DNA of 17,690 bases from EC70 sp018675395 (GTDB lineage: Bacteria; Verrucomicrobiota; Verrucomicrobiia; Verrucomicrobiales; DEV007), in the NCBI GenBank assembly GCA_018675395.1, contig JABGYE010000272.1, positions 1-17,690 of the forward strand, written 5' to 3'. The translations under genes were made by a program, and so were the position numbers. Positions 7,349 through 15,399 of the stretch are shown piece by piece. A model generated the notes under the pieces. It was not told the origin of the DNA. It made no database searches and was given only the letters and a program-made list of their open reading frames with translations. Numbering within the stretch: the first letter of the stretch is position 1; each line of letters starts with the position of its first letter.

Positions 7349-8248
7349 TTAGGAAGGTCTAGTTGCTACTGATTCTCTTATTATTGCTAGAGCGTCTTCT
7401 CTTTCTTTGCCGATCAGTGGTAACCTAGGGGCACGCACTGTTTCTGTTCCATATCCCATTTCTGCTGAGGCTAGCTTAATGTATTGGACGAGCTTAGGGA
7501 CACTGTCGAAGTGAAGCATTGGCATGTACCAGCGGTAAATTTCAAGTGCTCTCGTCCAGTCACCGCTCATTGCTGCGTCCCACATGAGACCGTTTTCTCT
7601 TGGAAATGCATCGACCAGACCTGATATCCAACCAGTACATCCTAGGAGAATGCTTTCGAGCGCTACGTCATCGAGTCCGGAGAAAATAATGTACCGGTCA
7701 TCAAATTTATTGAAGAGGTCAGTGATTCGTCTGGTATCACCACCAGCTTCTTTAATGCTCACAATGTTTTCCACGTCTGCAAGGTCCTCGAACATTTCCG
7801 GGGTAATGTCTACTTTATATACTGGGGGGTTGTTATAGCACATCATTGGTAAATCAGTTGCTCCTGCGACTGTTCGAAAATGATTTACTGTTTCTCTCCT
7901 ATCCGAGTTATATACCATCGCAGGCATTACCATGATGCCGTCCACGCCGACCTTTTCAGCAGCGATGGCTGTTTCGCATGCATTGGAAGTAGTGAATTCC
8001 GAAATTCCATTAATAAGAGGTACGGAGTCCTGACTGACTTCTTTTGTTGCATGTAATATTTGGATCTTTTCTTCGAGGGAGAGGGAGCAATTTTCTCCAA
8101 TCGTTCCTAGCATGACTAGACCGTGGACGCCTTCACTTAAGAGTGCTTCTACGTGTTTCCGTGTTCCCTCAACGTTAAGAGAAAAATCGTCATGAAATTG
8201 TGTGGGAACTGCAGGGAAAACTCCCTGCCAATCAACTTTTTGTGGCAT
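7349..8248 (-). CDS. DapA/N-acetylneuraminate lyase-family protein, probably not DapA itself
   Basis: This 299-residue TIM-barrel protein belongs to the class I aldolase family of dihydrodipicolinate synthase (DapA) and N-acetylneuraminate lyase. The Schiff-base lysine is K166 in SIKEAGGD and the catalytic tyrosine Y138 in MCYNNPPVYKVD. The GTIGE motif (48-52) matches the family GTTGE motif. The arginine that follows the YN-P motif in true DapA and binds the substrate carboxylate is absent: valine and tyrosine stand there. A different role is therefore likely, such as hydroxy-oxo-acid aldolase, sugar-acid dehydratase or delta1-pyrroline-4-hydroxy-2-carboxylate deaminase. The mu-crystallin-like neighbour makes a hydroxyproline or proline-like route worth considering. 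It lies 46 bases after the threonine-synthase-like gene on the same strand and is probably co-transcribed. Cytoplasmic. No Shine-Dalgarno. Confidence 0.88.
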   Translation of the reverse strand: MPQKVDWQGVFPAVPTQFHDDFSLNVEGTRKHVEALLSEGVHGLVMLGTIGENCSLSLEEKIQILHATKEVSQDSVPLINGISEFTTSNACETAIAAEKVGVDGIMVMPAMVYNSDRRETVNHFRTVAGATDLPMMCYNNPPVYKVDITPEMFEDLADVENIVSIKEAGGDTRRITDLFNKFDDRYIIFSGLDDVALESILLGCTGWISGLVDAFPRENGLMWDAAMSGDWTRALEIYRWYMPMLHFDSVPKLVQYIKLASAEMGYGTETVRAPRLPLIGKEREDALAIIRESVATRPS

Positions 8249-8294
8249 AACTAAATATTGAAACTGAAAGAGTCAATTTGCAAACCTTAACCTT

Positions 8295-9515
8295 CTATAA
8301 AGCAGAGTAGTTTATGGGCTGGTTCTTATCTATATGATTTTCAACTTTAGGCATGGGGTATTTCAGTCCTGTTGCACAGTTAAATAGAATCACTGAGTCG
8401 TCTAAAGAGATTCTTCCAGTTTTAAGTTCTTTTAGATAAGCGGCATATGTAGCAGCCCCTTCTGGACATAGGAGGATGCCTTCCAAATTGGCAACTTTTT
8501 CTCGTGCGGATACTATGGCGTCGTCATCTACTGCAGTTGCAAAACCTTCAGTTTCTCTAATGCCTCTGAGTATGAGAAAGTCGCCGATTGCTGCCGGGAC
8601 TCTGATACCGGAGGCAACAGTTTCCGCATTTTTCCAATATTCAGCGTGTTCTAATCCTTCCTCATATGCCTTGACGATAGGAGCGCAACCAGTTGACTGG
8701 ACAGCTACCATTCGAGGTCTTTTTTTTCCAATCCATCCTATGGATTCGAGTTCATTGAAGGCCTTCACCATTCCTATCAGGCCCGTGCCTCCTCCCGTAG
8801 GATACATGATAACATCAGGGAGTTGCCAATTTAATTGATTGGCCAGTTCAAGGCCCATGGTTTTTTTTCCTTCAATTCTGTAAGGCTCTTTAAGAGTGGA
8901 TACATCGAACCAGTCTAACGAGTTGATTCCTTCACGAACAATTTTTCCACAGTCAGTGATGAGTCCATTAACAGTCCAAGTGCTTGCTCCTTGCAATGCT
9001 ATCTCTCTGACATTGATTTCAGGGGTATCATCAGGACAGAAAACAAAGGCTTCGATCCTTGCTCTCTTGGCATAAGCTGCCATAGCGGCGCCAGCATTCC
9101 CGTTCGTTGGAATTGCGAGCTTATTAATTCCTAATTCCTTGGCCATGGAAACAGCCATGCATAGGCCTCGAGCCTTGAATGAACCAGTGGGAAGCCTTCC
9201 TTCGTCCTTTATGTAAACATGATCTCCAGGTAAATTAGGAGCATGTAGTAATGGAGTGAAGGATTCTCCCAGACTCACAATATTAATTTCTTCGCGGATA
9301 GGTAAGAATTCTTTATATCTCCAAAGATTTTCAGGTCTCTGGTCTAGAGTGTCTTTATCCAATGATTGAGAAAGTGCATCTAGGTCATACCTAACGAGGA
9401 GAGGAGCATTATCATCAGATAAACCAATGACTTCGTTTGGTGGATATTCCTTGCCTGTCTTCGAGCATTCAAGGTGAGTGACAAAATTAAGACTTTTATT
9501 TACATCTAAATTCAT
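8295..9515 (-). CDS. Threonine synthase-like PLP enzyme (fold type II)
   Basis: This 406-residue fold-type-II PLP enzyme is closest to threonine synthase, which converts O-phosphohomoserine to threonine. The PLP lysine is K114 in LPTGSFKARG. The cofactor phosphate loop is GGGTG (241-245). PTNGNAGAAMAAYAKR (136-151) and EPYRIEGKKTMGLE (210-223) are typical of the threonine synthase branch. Two features are atypical. The motif reads SFKARG rather than the classical SFKDRG. The N-terminal zinc-ribbon-like stretch retains a single cysteine (C17 in LECSKTGKEYP), and its second cysteine pair is missing before LVRYD. It could be a true threonine synthase or a paralogue acting as a threonine/serine dehydratase or beta-replacing enzyme. 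It is divergent from the L-serine dehydratase gene (110-base gap) and precedes the DapA-like gene. Cytoplasmic. Confidence 0.85.
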   Translation of the reverse strand: MNLDVNKSLNFVTHLECSKTGKEYPPNEVIGLSDDNAPLLVRYDLDALSQSLDKDTLDQRPENLWRYKEFLPIREEINIVSLGESFTPLLHAPNLPGDHVYIKDEGRLPTGSFKARGLCMAVSMAKELGINKLAIPTNGNAGAAMAAYAKRARIEAFVFCPDDTPEINVREIALQGASTWTVNGLITDCGKIVREGINSLDWFDVSTLKEPYRIEGKKTMGLELANQLNWQLPDVIMYPTGGGTGLIGMVKAFNELESIGWIGKKRPRMVAVQSTGCAPIVKAYEEGLEHAEYWKNAETVASGIRVPAAIGDFLILRGIRETEGFATAVDDDAIVSAREKVANLEGILLCPEGAATYAAYLKELKTGRISLDDSVILFNCATGLKYPMPKVENHIDKNQPINYSAL

Positions 9516-9527
9516 AGGTTTGTTATT

Positions 9528-9533
9528 TTTATA
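9528..9533 (-). promoter_or_regulatory. Candidate -10 element upstream of the threonine-synthase-like gene
   Basis: On the minus strand TATAAA (five of six matches to the -10 consensus) lies 12 bases before the ATG, which would give a very short or leaderless transcript. No good -35 is present at 17 bases spacing. Weak evidence only. Confidence 0.22.
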
Positions 9534-9595
9534 GATGATTTAAGAATCAACAAGTCAGCAGATACTTAAGATTTCCGAACGTTACTTGCCTAAGT

Positions 9596-9601
9596 TATGA
9601 T
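9596..9601 (+). promoter_or_regulatory. Candidate -10 element for the L-serine dehydratase gene
   Basis: TATGAT matches five of six positions of the -10 consensus and sits 24 bases before the ATG at 9626. The hexamer 17 bases upstream (TTCCGA) matches the -35 consensus at only three positions. It lies in the 110-base divergent gap between serine dehydratase and the threonine-synthase-like gene. Confidence 0.28.
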
Positions 9602-9625
9602 GTATGGATTAGACTAATAAGCTGC

Positions 9626-11230
9626 ATGGGTTCGTTTCCTAGTATTTTCAATGATGTTCTTGGCCCTGTTATGCGGGGTCCTTCAAGTTCTCATAGTGCG
9701 GCATCTCTAAGGATTGGTCGGATGGCGCGTGATTTAATGGGCTCGGAAATAACGCACGTTACCGTTGATTATGATCCGAATGGTTCTCTTGTAACTACCC
9801 ACAAATCTCAGGGTTCTGATCTTGGTCTTAGTGGTGGATTGATGGGTTGGGAGACTGATGATGAGAGGCTGCCTAATTACAAAGATGAAGTAGTAAAAGC
9901 TGGGATTGAAATTGAAGTTCGTTATTTGGATTATGGTGCTGAACATCCAAATACGTATAGCTTAGCACTTAGTAGTGATAATAAGAAACACACAATGACT
10001 GCTATCTCTACGGGAGGTGGTATGATTGAGGTTCAGCAGATCGATGGGATTCCCGTTAGTATGAAAGGGGATTACTATGAAACATTGATTTTCTTAAAAG
10101 ATTCAGATGAAGGCCTAGTTGGTTGGCTTAAGGATGAAGGGTTTTTTGATGAAGTTGTTGTTGCTGAAAGTGAGAGACTTTCAATTATTAATTTAAAGAG
10201 CAGAGATTGCCCTAATAATGATTTAATTGATGAGTTGAAGGCTCACCAATTGGTCAGTTTCGTGAGGATATTAAATCCAGTGCTCCCTGTCTTAGCTAGA
10301 AAGAACATTAATGTTCCTTTTTCTAATGTGGAGCAAATGCTCGAATACAGGAAAGACAAAGGTAAAGAAATGAGTCTTGGAGGGCTTGGCGCTATTTATG
10401 AGAGTGAACGTGCCGGAGTTAGTATTGAGGAGGTGAATCAAAGAATGCTGAATTTAGTTGAGATCATGGAACAATCTATTCGTACTGGTCTTACGGGAAC
10501 TAAATACAAGGATAGGATTCTTCATTCACAGTCTCCAAATTTTGAACAAATGATGAATGCTGGAAAATTAGTTCCGGGTGATGTTCTGAATCGGATCATT
10601 CTTTATGTGTCAGCAATGATGGAGATGAAAAGTTCTATGGGGGTCATTGTGGCTGCCCCTACTGCAGGGTCATGCGGTGCTCTTCCAGGTGCTATTTTGG
10701 GTGTCTCTGATGCTTTAAATAAGACAAAAGAAGAACGAGTGGAAGCTATGTTTGCCGCTGGAATTATTGGAGTATTCATTGCTTCTGGGGCTACGTTCGC
10801 AGCTGAGGAGGCTGGCTGCATGGCTGAATGTGGTTCAGGAGCTAGCATGGCTGCCGCTGGTATTGTTTCATTAGCTGGAGGTAATTTTGAAAAACAAATG
10901 AGTGCCGCCTCAATGGCTTTGCAGAGTTCTCTTGGAATGACTTGTGATACACTTGCTAACCGAGTAGAGGCTCCGTGTCTTGGTAGAAATGTCACTGCTG
11001 CTTCAAATGCATTATCAAGCGCGAACATGGCCTTGGCCGATTATGATCATCTAGTTCCTCTCGATCAAGTAATTGAAGCGATGAAGCAGGTTGGGGAGTT
11101 AATGCCCAGAGAATTGTGTTGCACTGGACTAGGAGGCCTAGCCATTACACCCGCTTCAAGGTTGCTTGAAAAGCAGCTTGAAGAAATAAATAAATTAACT
11201 CCCTCGATGAAGGATGAAGCAAAGGTGTAA
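9626..11230 (+). CDS. sdaA: L-serine dehydratase, iron-sulfur type, single chain with central ACT-like region
   Basis: This 534-residue cytoplasmic enzyme deaminates L-serine to pyruvate and ammonia with a [4Fe-4S] cluster. The N-terminal beta-type domain (about 1-140) carries GPSSSHSAASLRIGRMA (18-34), matching the family GPSSSHT motif. Residues about 145-225 fit an ACT-like regulatory segment. The alpha-type catalytic domain follows (about 235-525), with APTAGSCGALPGA, EEAGCMAECGSGASMAAAG and GMTCDTLANRVEAPCLGRN. Cysteines C398, C440 and C451 match the cluster ligands, with spacings 42 and 11 identical to C343, C385 and C396 of the Legionella enzyme, so an active cluster is expected. The length equals a Bacillus-type beta subunit plus alpha subunit fused, longer than E. 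coli SdaA (454). ATG at 9626 has no Shine-Dalgarno. It is divergent from the threonine-synthase-like gene and convergent with the propeller gene, 9 bases apart. Confidence 0.95.
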   Translation: MGSFPSIFNDVLGPVMRGPSSSHSAASLRIGRMARDLMGSEITHVTVDYDPNGSLVTTHKSQGSDLGLSGGLMGWETDDERLPNYKDEVVKAGIEIEVRYLDYGAEHPNTYSLALSSDNKKHTMTAISTGGGMIEVQQIDGIPVSMKGDYYETLIFLKDSDEGLVGWLKDEGFFDEVVVAESERLSIINLKSRDCPNNDLIDELKAHQLVSFVRILNPVLPVLARKNINVPFSNVEQMLEYRKDKGKEMSLGGLGAIYESERAGVSIEEVNQRMLNLVEIMEQSIRTGLTGTKYKDRILHSQSPNFEQMMNAGKLVPGDVLNRIILYVSAMMEMKSSMGVIVAAPTAGSCGALPGAILGVSDALNKTKEERVEAMFAAGIIGVFIASGATFAAEEAGCMAECGSGASMAAAGIVSLAGGNFEKQMSAASMALQSSLGMTCDTLANRVEAPCLGRNVTAASNALSSANMALADYDHLVPLDQVIEAMKQVGELMPRELCCTGLGGLAITPASRLLEKQLEEINKLTPSMKDEAKV

Positions 11231-11239
11231 TTTACTTTG

Positions 11240-12181
11240 TTATTTTTTGAGTGAGGCGATTTTTTCCCGGACTAATTTTGACTGAGTGTCATTAAGTACT
11301 TGCCAGCAAGCGAGTCCATTACCAACGAGTTCATACTCGTCAAATTCCCAAACGACTTTCTTATCTTTTGTTATTTCAAAGATTTGTGGATTATTTGGTC
11401 CAGCGTGGCAGTTTCCGGCGATGTAATTTCCATTCTTCTGCTCTTGAAGACAGGTCATCCATTTTAATTGTATGTCCGTTCCTGGAACCTGACCTTTTAC
11501 TTCCCAAACCACTTCTTTTTCTGGATTCACTTCAACGATACTGTTTCCACTTCCTGAGGCGATTAGGGTGTTTCCGTTGCTCAGTCTGATGGCGCCGTAA
11601 ACTCGTGTCTTAATAAGGTAATCCCAGACTATATTTCCTTGATTATCATATTCAGTTACGACACCTGGATTTTCTGAACAAACGAGCCAATTCCCTTTGG
11701 GAGTTTGACGAACCCAACGAGTGGATTGAGTGCCTCCTTTTTTGAGTGGAAATTGATGAACTAGCTTCCCGTTCTTATCAACTTCAATGATTCGGCCTAC
11801 GCCACTTTCAACAATTACTGTATTGCCGTTAGCTAATCTGGCAAAAGCATGGACATCCACCCTTTTTCCTTTGTTTCCGTTACTGTTGGCGCTGTCGTAT
11901 TCCCATACGATTTTTTTATCCAGAGTAATTTCTTTGAGAGTTGTCCATGTGTCATGAAATAGAATGTTTCCGTTTGGAAGTAAGTGAACATCATGATGGC
12001 CGGTGTGACCTCGTTTTGGACCTGCCGTATCATATGTCCAAATTGTATCTCCTTTGGTATCGCATATGGCTAATATGTTTTTTCCATATGATGCCCCGAT
12101 TAAAACAAGTCGTTCAGCTTTAACGCTGACATGAAATAATGAGAAAAATATGAGGCAGGAGAGGATAAGGCATTTTTTCAT
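11240..12181 (-). CDS. Secreted PQQ-like repeat beta-propeller protein
   Basis: This 313-residue protein has a signal peptide (MKKCLILSCLIFFSLFHVSVKA, cleavage probably after A22) and a repeat architecture typical of a PQQ-like or arylsulfotransferase-like beta-propeller. Strand motifs of the form hhW-[ED]-[YFV] recur at W48, W93, W186, W226 and W278, with a weaker copy near H142. They alternate with turn motifs such as LPNGNILF, LANGNTVIV, TPKGNWLV, LSNGNTLIA and QKNGNYIAG. Spacing of 40-52 residues gives five to six blades. No catalytic residues are recognisable, so it may be a binding or scaffold protein. It lies 86 bases downstream of the large fusion gene on the same strand and may be co-transcribed with it. 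The gap between them holds no hairpin or other feature that I can identify. Function unknown. Confidence 0.85.
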   Translation of the reverse strand: MKKCLILSCLIFFSLFHVSVKAERLVLIGASYGKNILAICDTKGDTIWTYDTAGPKRGHTGHHDVHLLPNGNILFHDTWTTLKEITLDKKIVWEYDSANSNGNKGKRVDVHAFARLANGNTVIVESGVGRIIEVDKNGKLVHQFPLKKGGTQSTRWVRQTPKGNWLVCSENPGVVTEYDNQGNIVWDYLIKTRVYGAIRLSNGNTLIASGSGNSIVEVNPEKEVVWEVKGQVPGTDIQLKWMTCLQEQKNGNYIAGNCHAGPNNPQIFEITKDKKVVWEFDEYELVGNGLACWQVLNDTQSKLVREKIASLKK

Positions 12182-12267
12182 GCCTCATTCTTTCAGATCC
12201 ATACGAAAATCACAAGTATGCAAATACAAAGAAAGAGAGAAGATGAAATTGGTGCCTTTAATTCATA

Positions 12268-15200
12268 CTATTTTTTGACAATCATGACTCCCTTCATGAT
12301 GACCCAATGCCCAGGAAAGGTGCAAAGGTATGGATATTTTCCGGGCTTTTTTGGGGCTCTAAAACGAAGCGTATAGCTTGTATTTTGCTTTAATTGTGGA
12401 GTGGACCAAAGGACTTCATCTAGTCCTGGGACATAATTATTTTTAAGTCCATTCGTGTCCTTTGCCATTTCATTACTGGCTATTCCGACTTTTTCTAATG
12501 AGTTAGGTTTTGCAATCACAAGATTATGCATTGTTAGATCGGGGTTACTTAAGACTAATTTGACCGGTTGCTTGGCACGGACAGTAAATTCAGTTATATC
12601 GAAAAGCATTCGCTCAGGTATGCACTTGATTTGGATTTTTTTTAAACCTTTCTGCTTATCGAAATTTGTTTCCTTTGCGTTTTTAGTATTTTTTCCTGCA
12701 TTGAGCTGATTTCCTTTTTTGGAATTGGCTAAGAAGGACTGAGCTTCTTGGTTCTGATCGTCCCAATGTTTCCGCATTGATTTGGATCCTAATGCGCTTT
12801 GAACGGCATAGCTTAGATGATTTCCCATTTCTCCTTTGGAAATACTTATCAAAGTTTTAAATGCCCATTCTGTTCCTATCCATGAACAAGCAATGGCTGC
12901 TTCGAGTCGGACCATTGCATTAAGATCATTTGCTGATTGCTTTAACAGGGTTGGAGCATTTTCACCAAGTGCCTCACTCAAATATCTTAGCTGACGAGTC
13001 GCCGCTGCTCTGGCTTGAGGAACTTCACAATTTAGGAGTTCAGTAAGCAGGCGCGTGTTTTTTTTGCCAATGCTTCGGTAAGTCCATAAAGCTTCCAACT
13101 GATGGTGGCGAAAATTAGCATTATCCTTTTTTAATTCTTTAATCCATTTATCCAATTCTTCTTTTACTTTGTCTGAATCACGTTCGCGTAACTCTCTTTT
13201 TGTCCAATAACGAATCCGATACTCTTGTCGCTTTAAATTATTCAGGAGATGGGATATTGATTTCCCGCTTATTTTTACTGGTTCAGTCAATTCATGTTCT
13301 TTTGCGGTGATTCTCCATATGCGTCCAGAATGTTTATCCCTACGATCATCACGTAGGGAATATTGTGCGTGTCCCTTAATGGGGTTGTACCAATCGCATA
13401 CGTATAAGGCACCTCTTGGTCCAAACTTAATATCTACTGGAATGAAACTTAAGTTCTTCGAAAAAATAAGATCAGATACGTACTTTTCTTCCATGTGGTC
13501 ACCAGCATCAATCCATCGGTGGTATTCGACCCGGTTCGTGGGCTTGTACCTGACCTTTATGAATCCTCCTTGCATATCCTGAGGGAATGTTTCCCAGTCA
13601 ATGAATTCTTGGCCACAGGTTCCTGAATAGGCTTGAATACCACTTGGTCTTGGATGCTGAGTTGGGTAGGGGGGATTTGTGGCATGGAAAGTGGAAGCGA
13701 AAACAGGATGGCTTGCAACGTGATGTCCCCACTTGTCGAAAGTTACTCCCCAAGGATTTGTGTTTGGGTAACTTCCAAAGGTTCTCAAGCGGTGCGTTTT
13801 TGGTCGATAAGAGAACCATCCAGAGTTCTTGACTCTTATGGGTCCGTAAGCAGTCTCTATTTGTGAATTTAAAAATATAGAGTCCCTAAAAATTAAATCT
13901 CCATCAGGAGTCCATACAAAATCATGAAGAGCGTGATGAGAGTCTTCGCATCCGAATCCAGTCAGCGTTCGTAATCTTAAATCGGCTTTACCGTCACCGT
14001 TAGTGTCTTTTAGAAAGGAGAAATCAGGTTCTTCTGATACGAAGACGCCACCGTTACCGAATTCGAAGCTGAGAGGTATATGTAAGTCATCAGCCCAGAC
14101 GGTTGATTTGTCGGCTTTACCGTTTCCATCAGTGTCTTCCAGTATGACGATCTTATCCTTTGGTTCTTGCCCCGGATAAACGTGTGGATAAGTCGTTGAA
14201 CAGGCTACCCATAGTCGCCCCTTAGAGTCCCATCGAATTTGTATTGGGCAGGCAATGTCAGGGAAATCTTCCTCAGAGGCAAAGCAATTGACTTCAAATC
14301 TAGGGTCTATCGTAAATGACTTCAGCTCTTCTGATGATTTCATCCATTTGTTTCCGCCTCTGCCCTGAGTGGTTTCAGGCATTTTAGGAACAGTCGAATC
14401 ATCAATTGACGTGTCGTTTTTTTCCCCTTTGGCTATTGCCCAGATCGATTGGTCTCTGTTGTTAGCCATTACCTCAAAGTTTCGCATTGCAGGAAGAAAG
14501 TCTAAATAGCCATATTTGCCTTTTCTTCCTCCAGTATAATAGAAGGTATTCAGTGGTCGGTAACGTCTGAAGAACTGCCGGTTCTTTTCTATGACCATTG
14601 CCCTTACATTTTCGTTTAATGTTTTAGGACTTTCTCCGAAGGTGCCATTGAAAAGAGCTCTAGCGAATGTTCTGTAGCCTTTTTCATTAAGGTGAACACC
14701 ATTGAAAGTTGAACCGACTGGATATTCTGTATTAAAAACGTCAACGAAACCGACCTTTTCAGAAGTGGCCACTTCTCGCATCGCGTTAGTATAAGAGTTT
14801 ATCCTTTCATTATTCAAATCAGCCGCTTTGACACCTTCAATGTTCTGATTTCGGTTCGGAGAAATGAGGATAATTTTTGGGCCGGACTTTCCGTTATAAG
14901 CTTTGCTTTTTGTATGTTGTAGATAGTTTTGGAGTTGCGACTTGAATTCTGAAACTTTTTCTTCACCTGCAAAAGATTCATTAAATCCAAAAGCAGCAAA
15001 AATTATGTCTGTTCGGTGATGTAATAAATGCTGATCAACAGATGCGAAGTTGTCAGGTCTTGGCATAAGGTCGATCTCATCAGCGGACCAGGCAAAGTTT
15101 CTTACAGCCAATTCTTTGTTTGGAAATCTCTGTTGAAGAAAAGCTTCGAAGTGTCCGAAGTGCTGAGAGCGATCAAGTAATGTGTTCCCAACGTACGCTA

Positions 15201-15366
15201 TCCGTGATTTTGAATTGATCTTTAGCGGTAATAGTGTTTCTACAGGCTCAATCTGTTGGGGCTTAGGTGATTTATCTGCGAAAAGGCCATATTCCTTAAA
15301 CTCATCGCCCATCAATGGATCGGAGCTCAGAAAACAAATAAGTATAAAGATAGTTTTCTTATTCAT
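12268..15366 (-). CDS. Secreted SGNH-like + PVC-type dehydrogenase propeller + HEAT + blue-copper fusion
   Basis: This 1032-residue protein starts with a signal peptide (MNKKTIFILICFLSSDPLMG). Domains in order: an SGNH hydrolase-like domain (about 54-245); a PVC-type membrane-bound dehydrogenase propeller (about 349-690) with calcium-site-like DTDGNGKAD (411-419) and DTNGDGKAD (454-462); a helical HEAT-like region (about 700-875); a Lys/Asn/Gln-rich linker (about 880-908); and an azurin/plastocyanin-type copper domain (about 911-1032). The copper ligands H947, C1015, H1020 and M1024 are complete, with C-to-H spacing 5 and H-to-M spacing 4 as in azurin. There is no CxxCH haem motif, although many relatives end in cytochrome c. 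Oxidation of a sugar or alcohol in the periplasm, with electrons passed to copper, is a reasonable inference; the substrate is unknown. An in-frame TTG at 15384 could add six residues, but the ATG at 15366 gives the better signal peptide. It lies 56 bases after the TraB-family gene. Confidence 0.9.
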   Translation of the reverse strand: MNKKTIFILICFLSSDPLMGDEFKEYGLFADKSPKPQQIEPVETLLPLKINSKSRIAYVGNTLLDRSQHFGHFEAFLQQRFPNKELAVRNFAWSADEIDLMPRPDNFASVDQHLLHHRTDIIFAAFGFNESFAGEEKVSEFKSQLQNYLQHTKSKAYNGKSGPKIILISPNRNQNIEGVKAADLNNERINSYTNAMREVATSEKVGFVDVFNTEYPVGSTFNGVHLNEKGYRTFARALFNGTFGESPKTLNENVRAMVIEKNRQFFRRYRPLNTFYYTGGRKGKYGYLDFLPAMRNFEVMANNRDQSIWAIAKGEKNDTSIDDSTVPKMPETTQGRGGNKWMKSSEELKSFTIDPRFEVNCFASEEDFPDIACPIQIRWDSKGRLWVACSTTYPHVYPGQEPKDKIVILEDTDGNGKADKSTVWADDLHIPLSFEFGNGGVFVSEEPDFSFLKDTNGDGKADLRLRTLTGFGCEDSHHALHDFVWTPDGDLIFRDSIFLNSQIETAYGPIRVKNSGWFSYRPKTHRLRTFGSYPNTNPWGVTFDKWGHHVASHPVFASTFHATNPPYPTQHPRPSGIQAYSGTCGQEFIDWETFPQDMQGGFIKVRYKPTNRVEYHRWIDAGDHMEEKYVSDLIFSKNLSFIPVDIKFGPRGALYVCDWYNPIKGHAQYSLRDDRRDKHSGRIWRITAKEHELTEPVKISGKSISHLLNNLKRQEYRIRYWTKRELRERDSDKVKEELDKWIKELKKDNANFRHHQLEALWTYRSIGKKNTRLLTELLNCEVPQARAAATRQLRYLSEALGENAPTLLKQSANDLNAMVRLEAAIACSWIGTEWAFKTLISISKGEMGNHLSYAVQSALGSKSMRKHWDDQNQEAQSFLANSKKGNQLNAGKNTKNAKETNFDKQKGLKKIQIKCIPERMLFDITEFTVRAKQPVKLVLSNPDLTMHNLVIAKPNSLEKVGIASNEMAKDTNGLKNNYVPGLDEVLWSTPQLKQNTSYTLRFRAPKKPGKYPYLCTFPGHWVIMKGVMIVKK

Positions 15367-15399
15367 AATATTTGATGAATACAATCCTTTGGTCGGAGC

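Noticed and set aside
8476..8838. A 120-codon open frame on the plus strand inside the threonine-synthase-like gene
   Set aside because: Antisense to conserved PLP-enzyme motifs, with no domain, signal or operon context; treated as a shadow frame.
10603..11028. A 141-codon open frame on the minus strand inside the serine dehydratase gene
   Set aside because: It is fully antisense to a well-conserved catalytic domain, has no recognisable domain, and its Ala/Pro-rich composition is what the opposite strand of such a gene produces.
15367..15384. Upstream TTG start for the fusion gene
   Set aside because: It would put six polar residues before the MNKK signal-peptide start and has no ribosome binding site; the ATG at 15366 is preferred.
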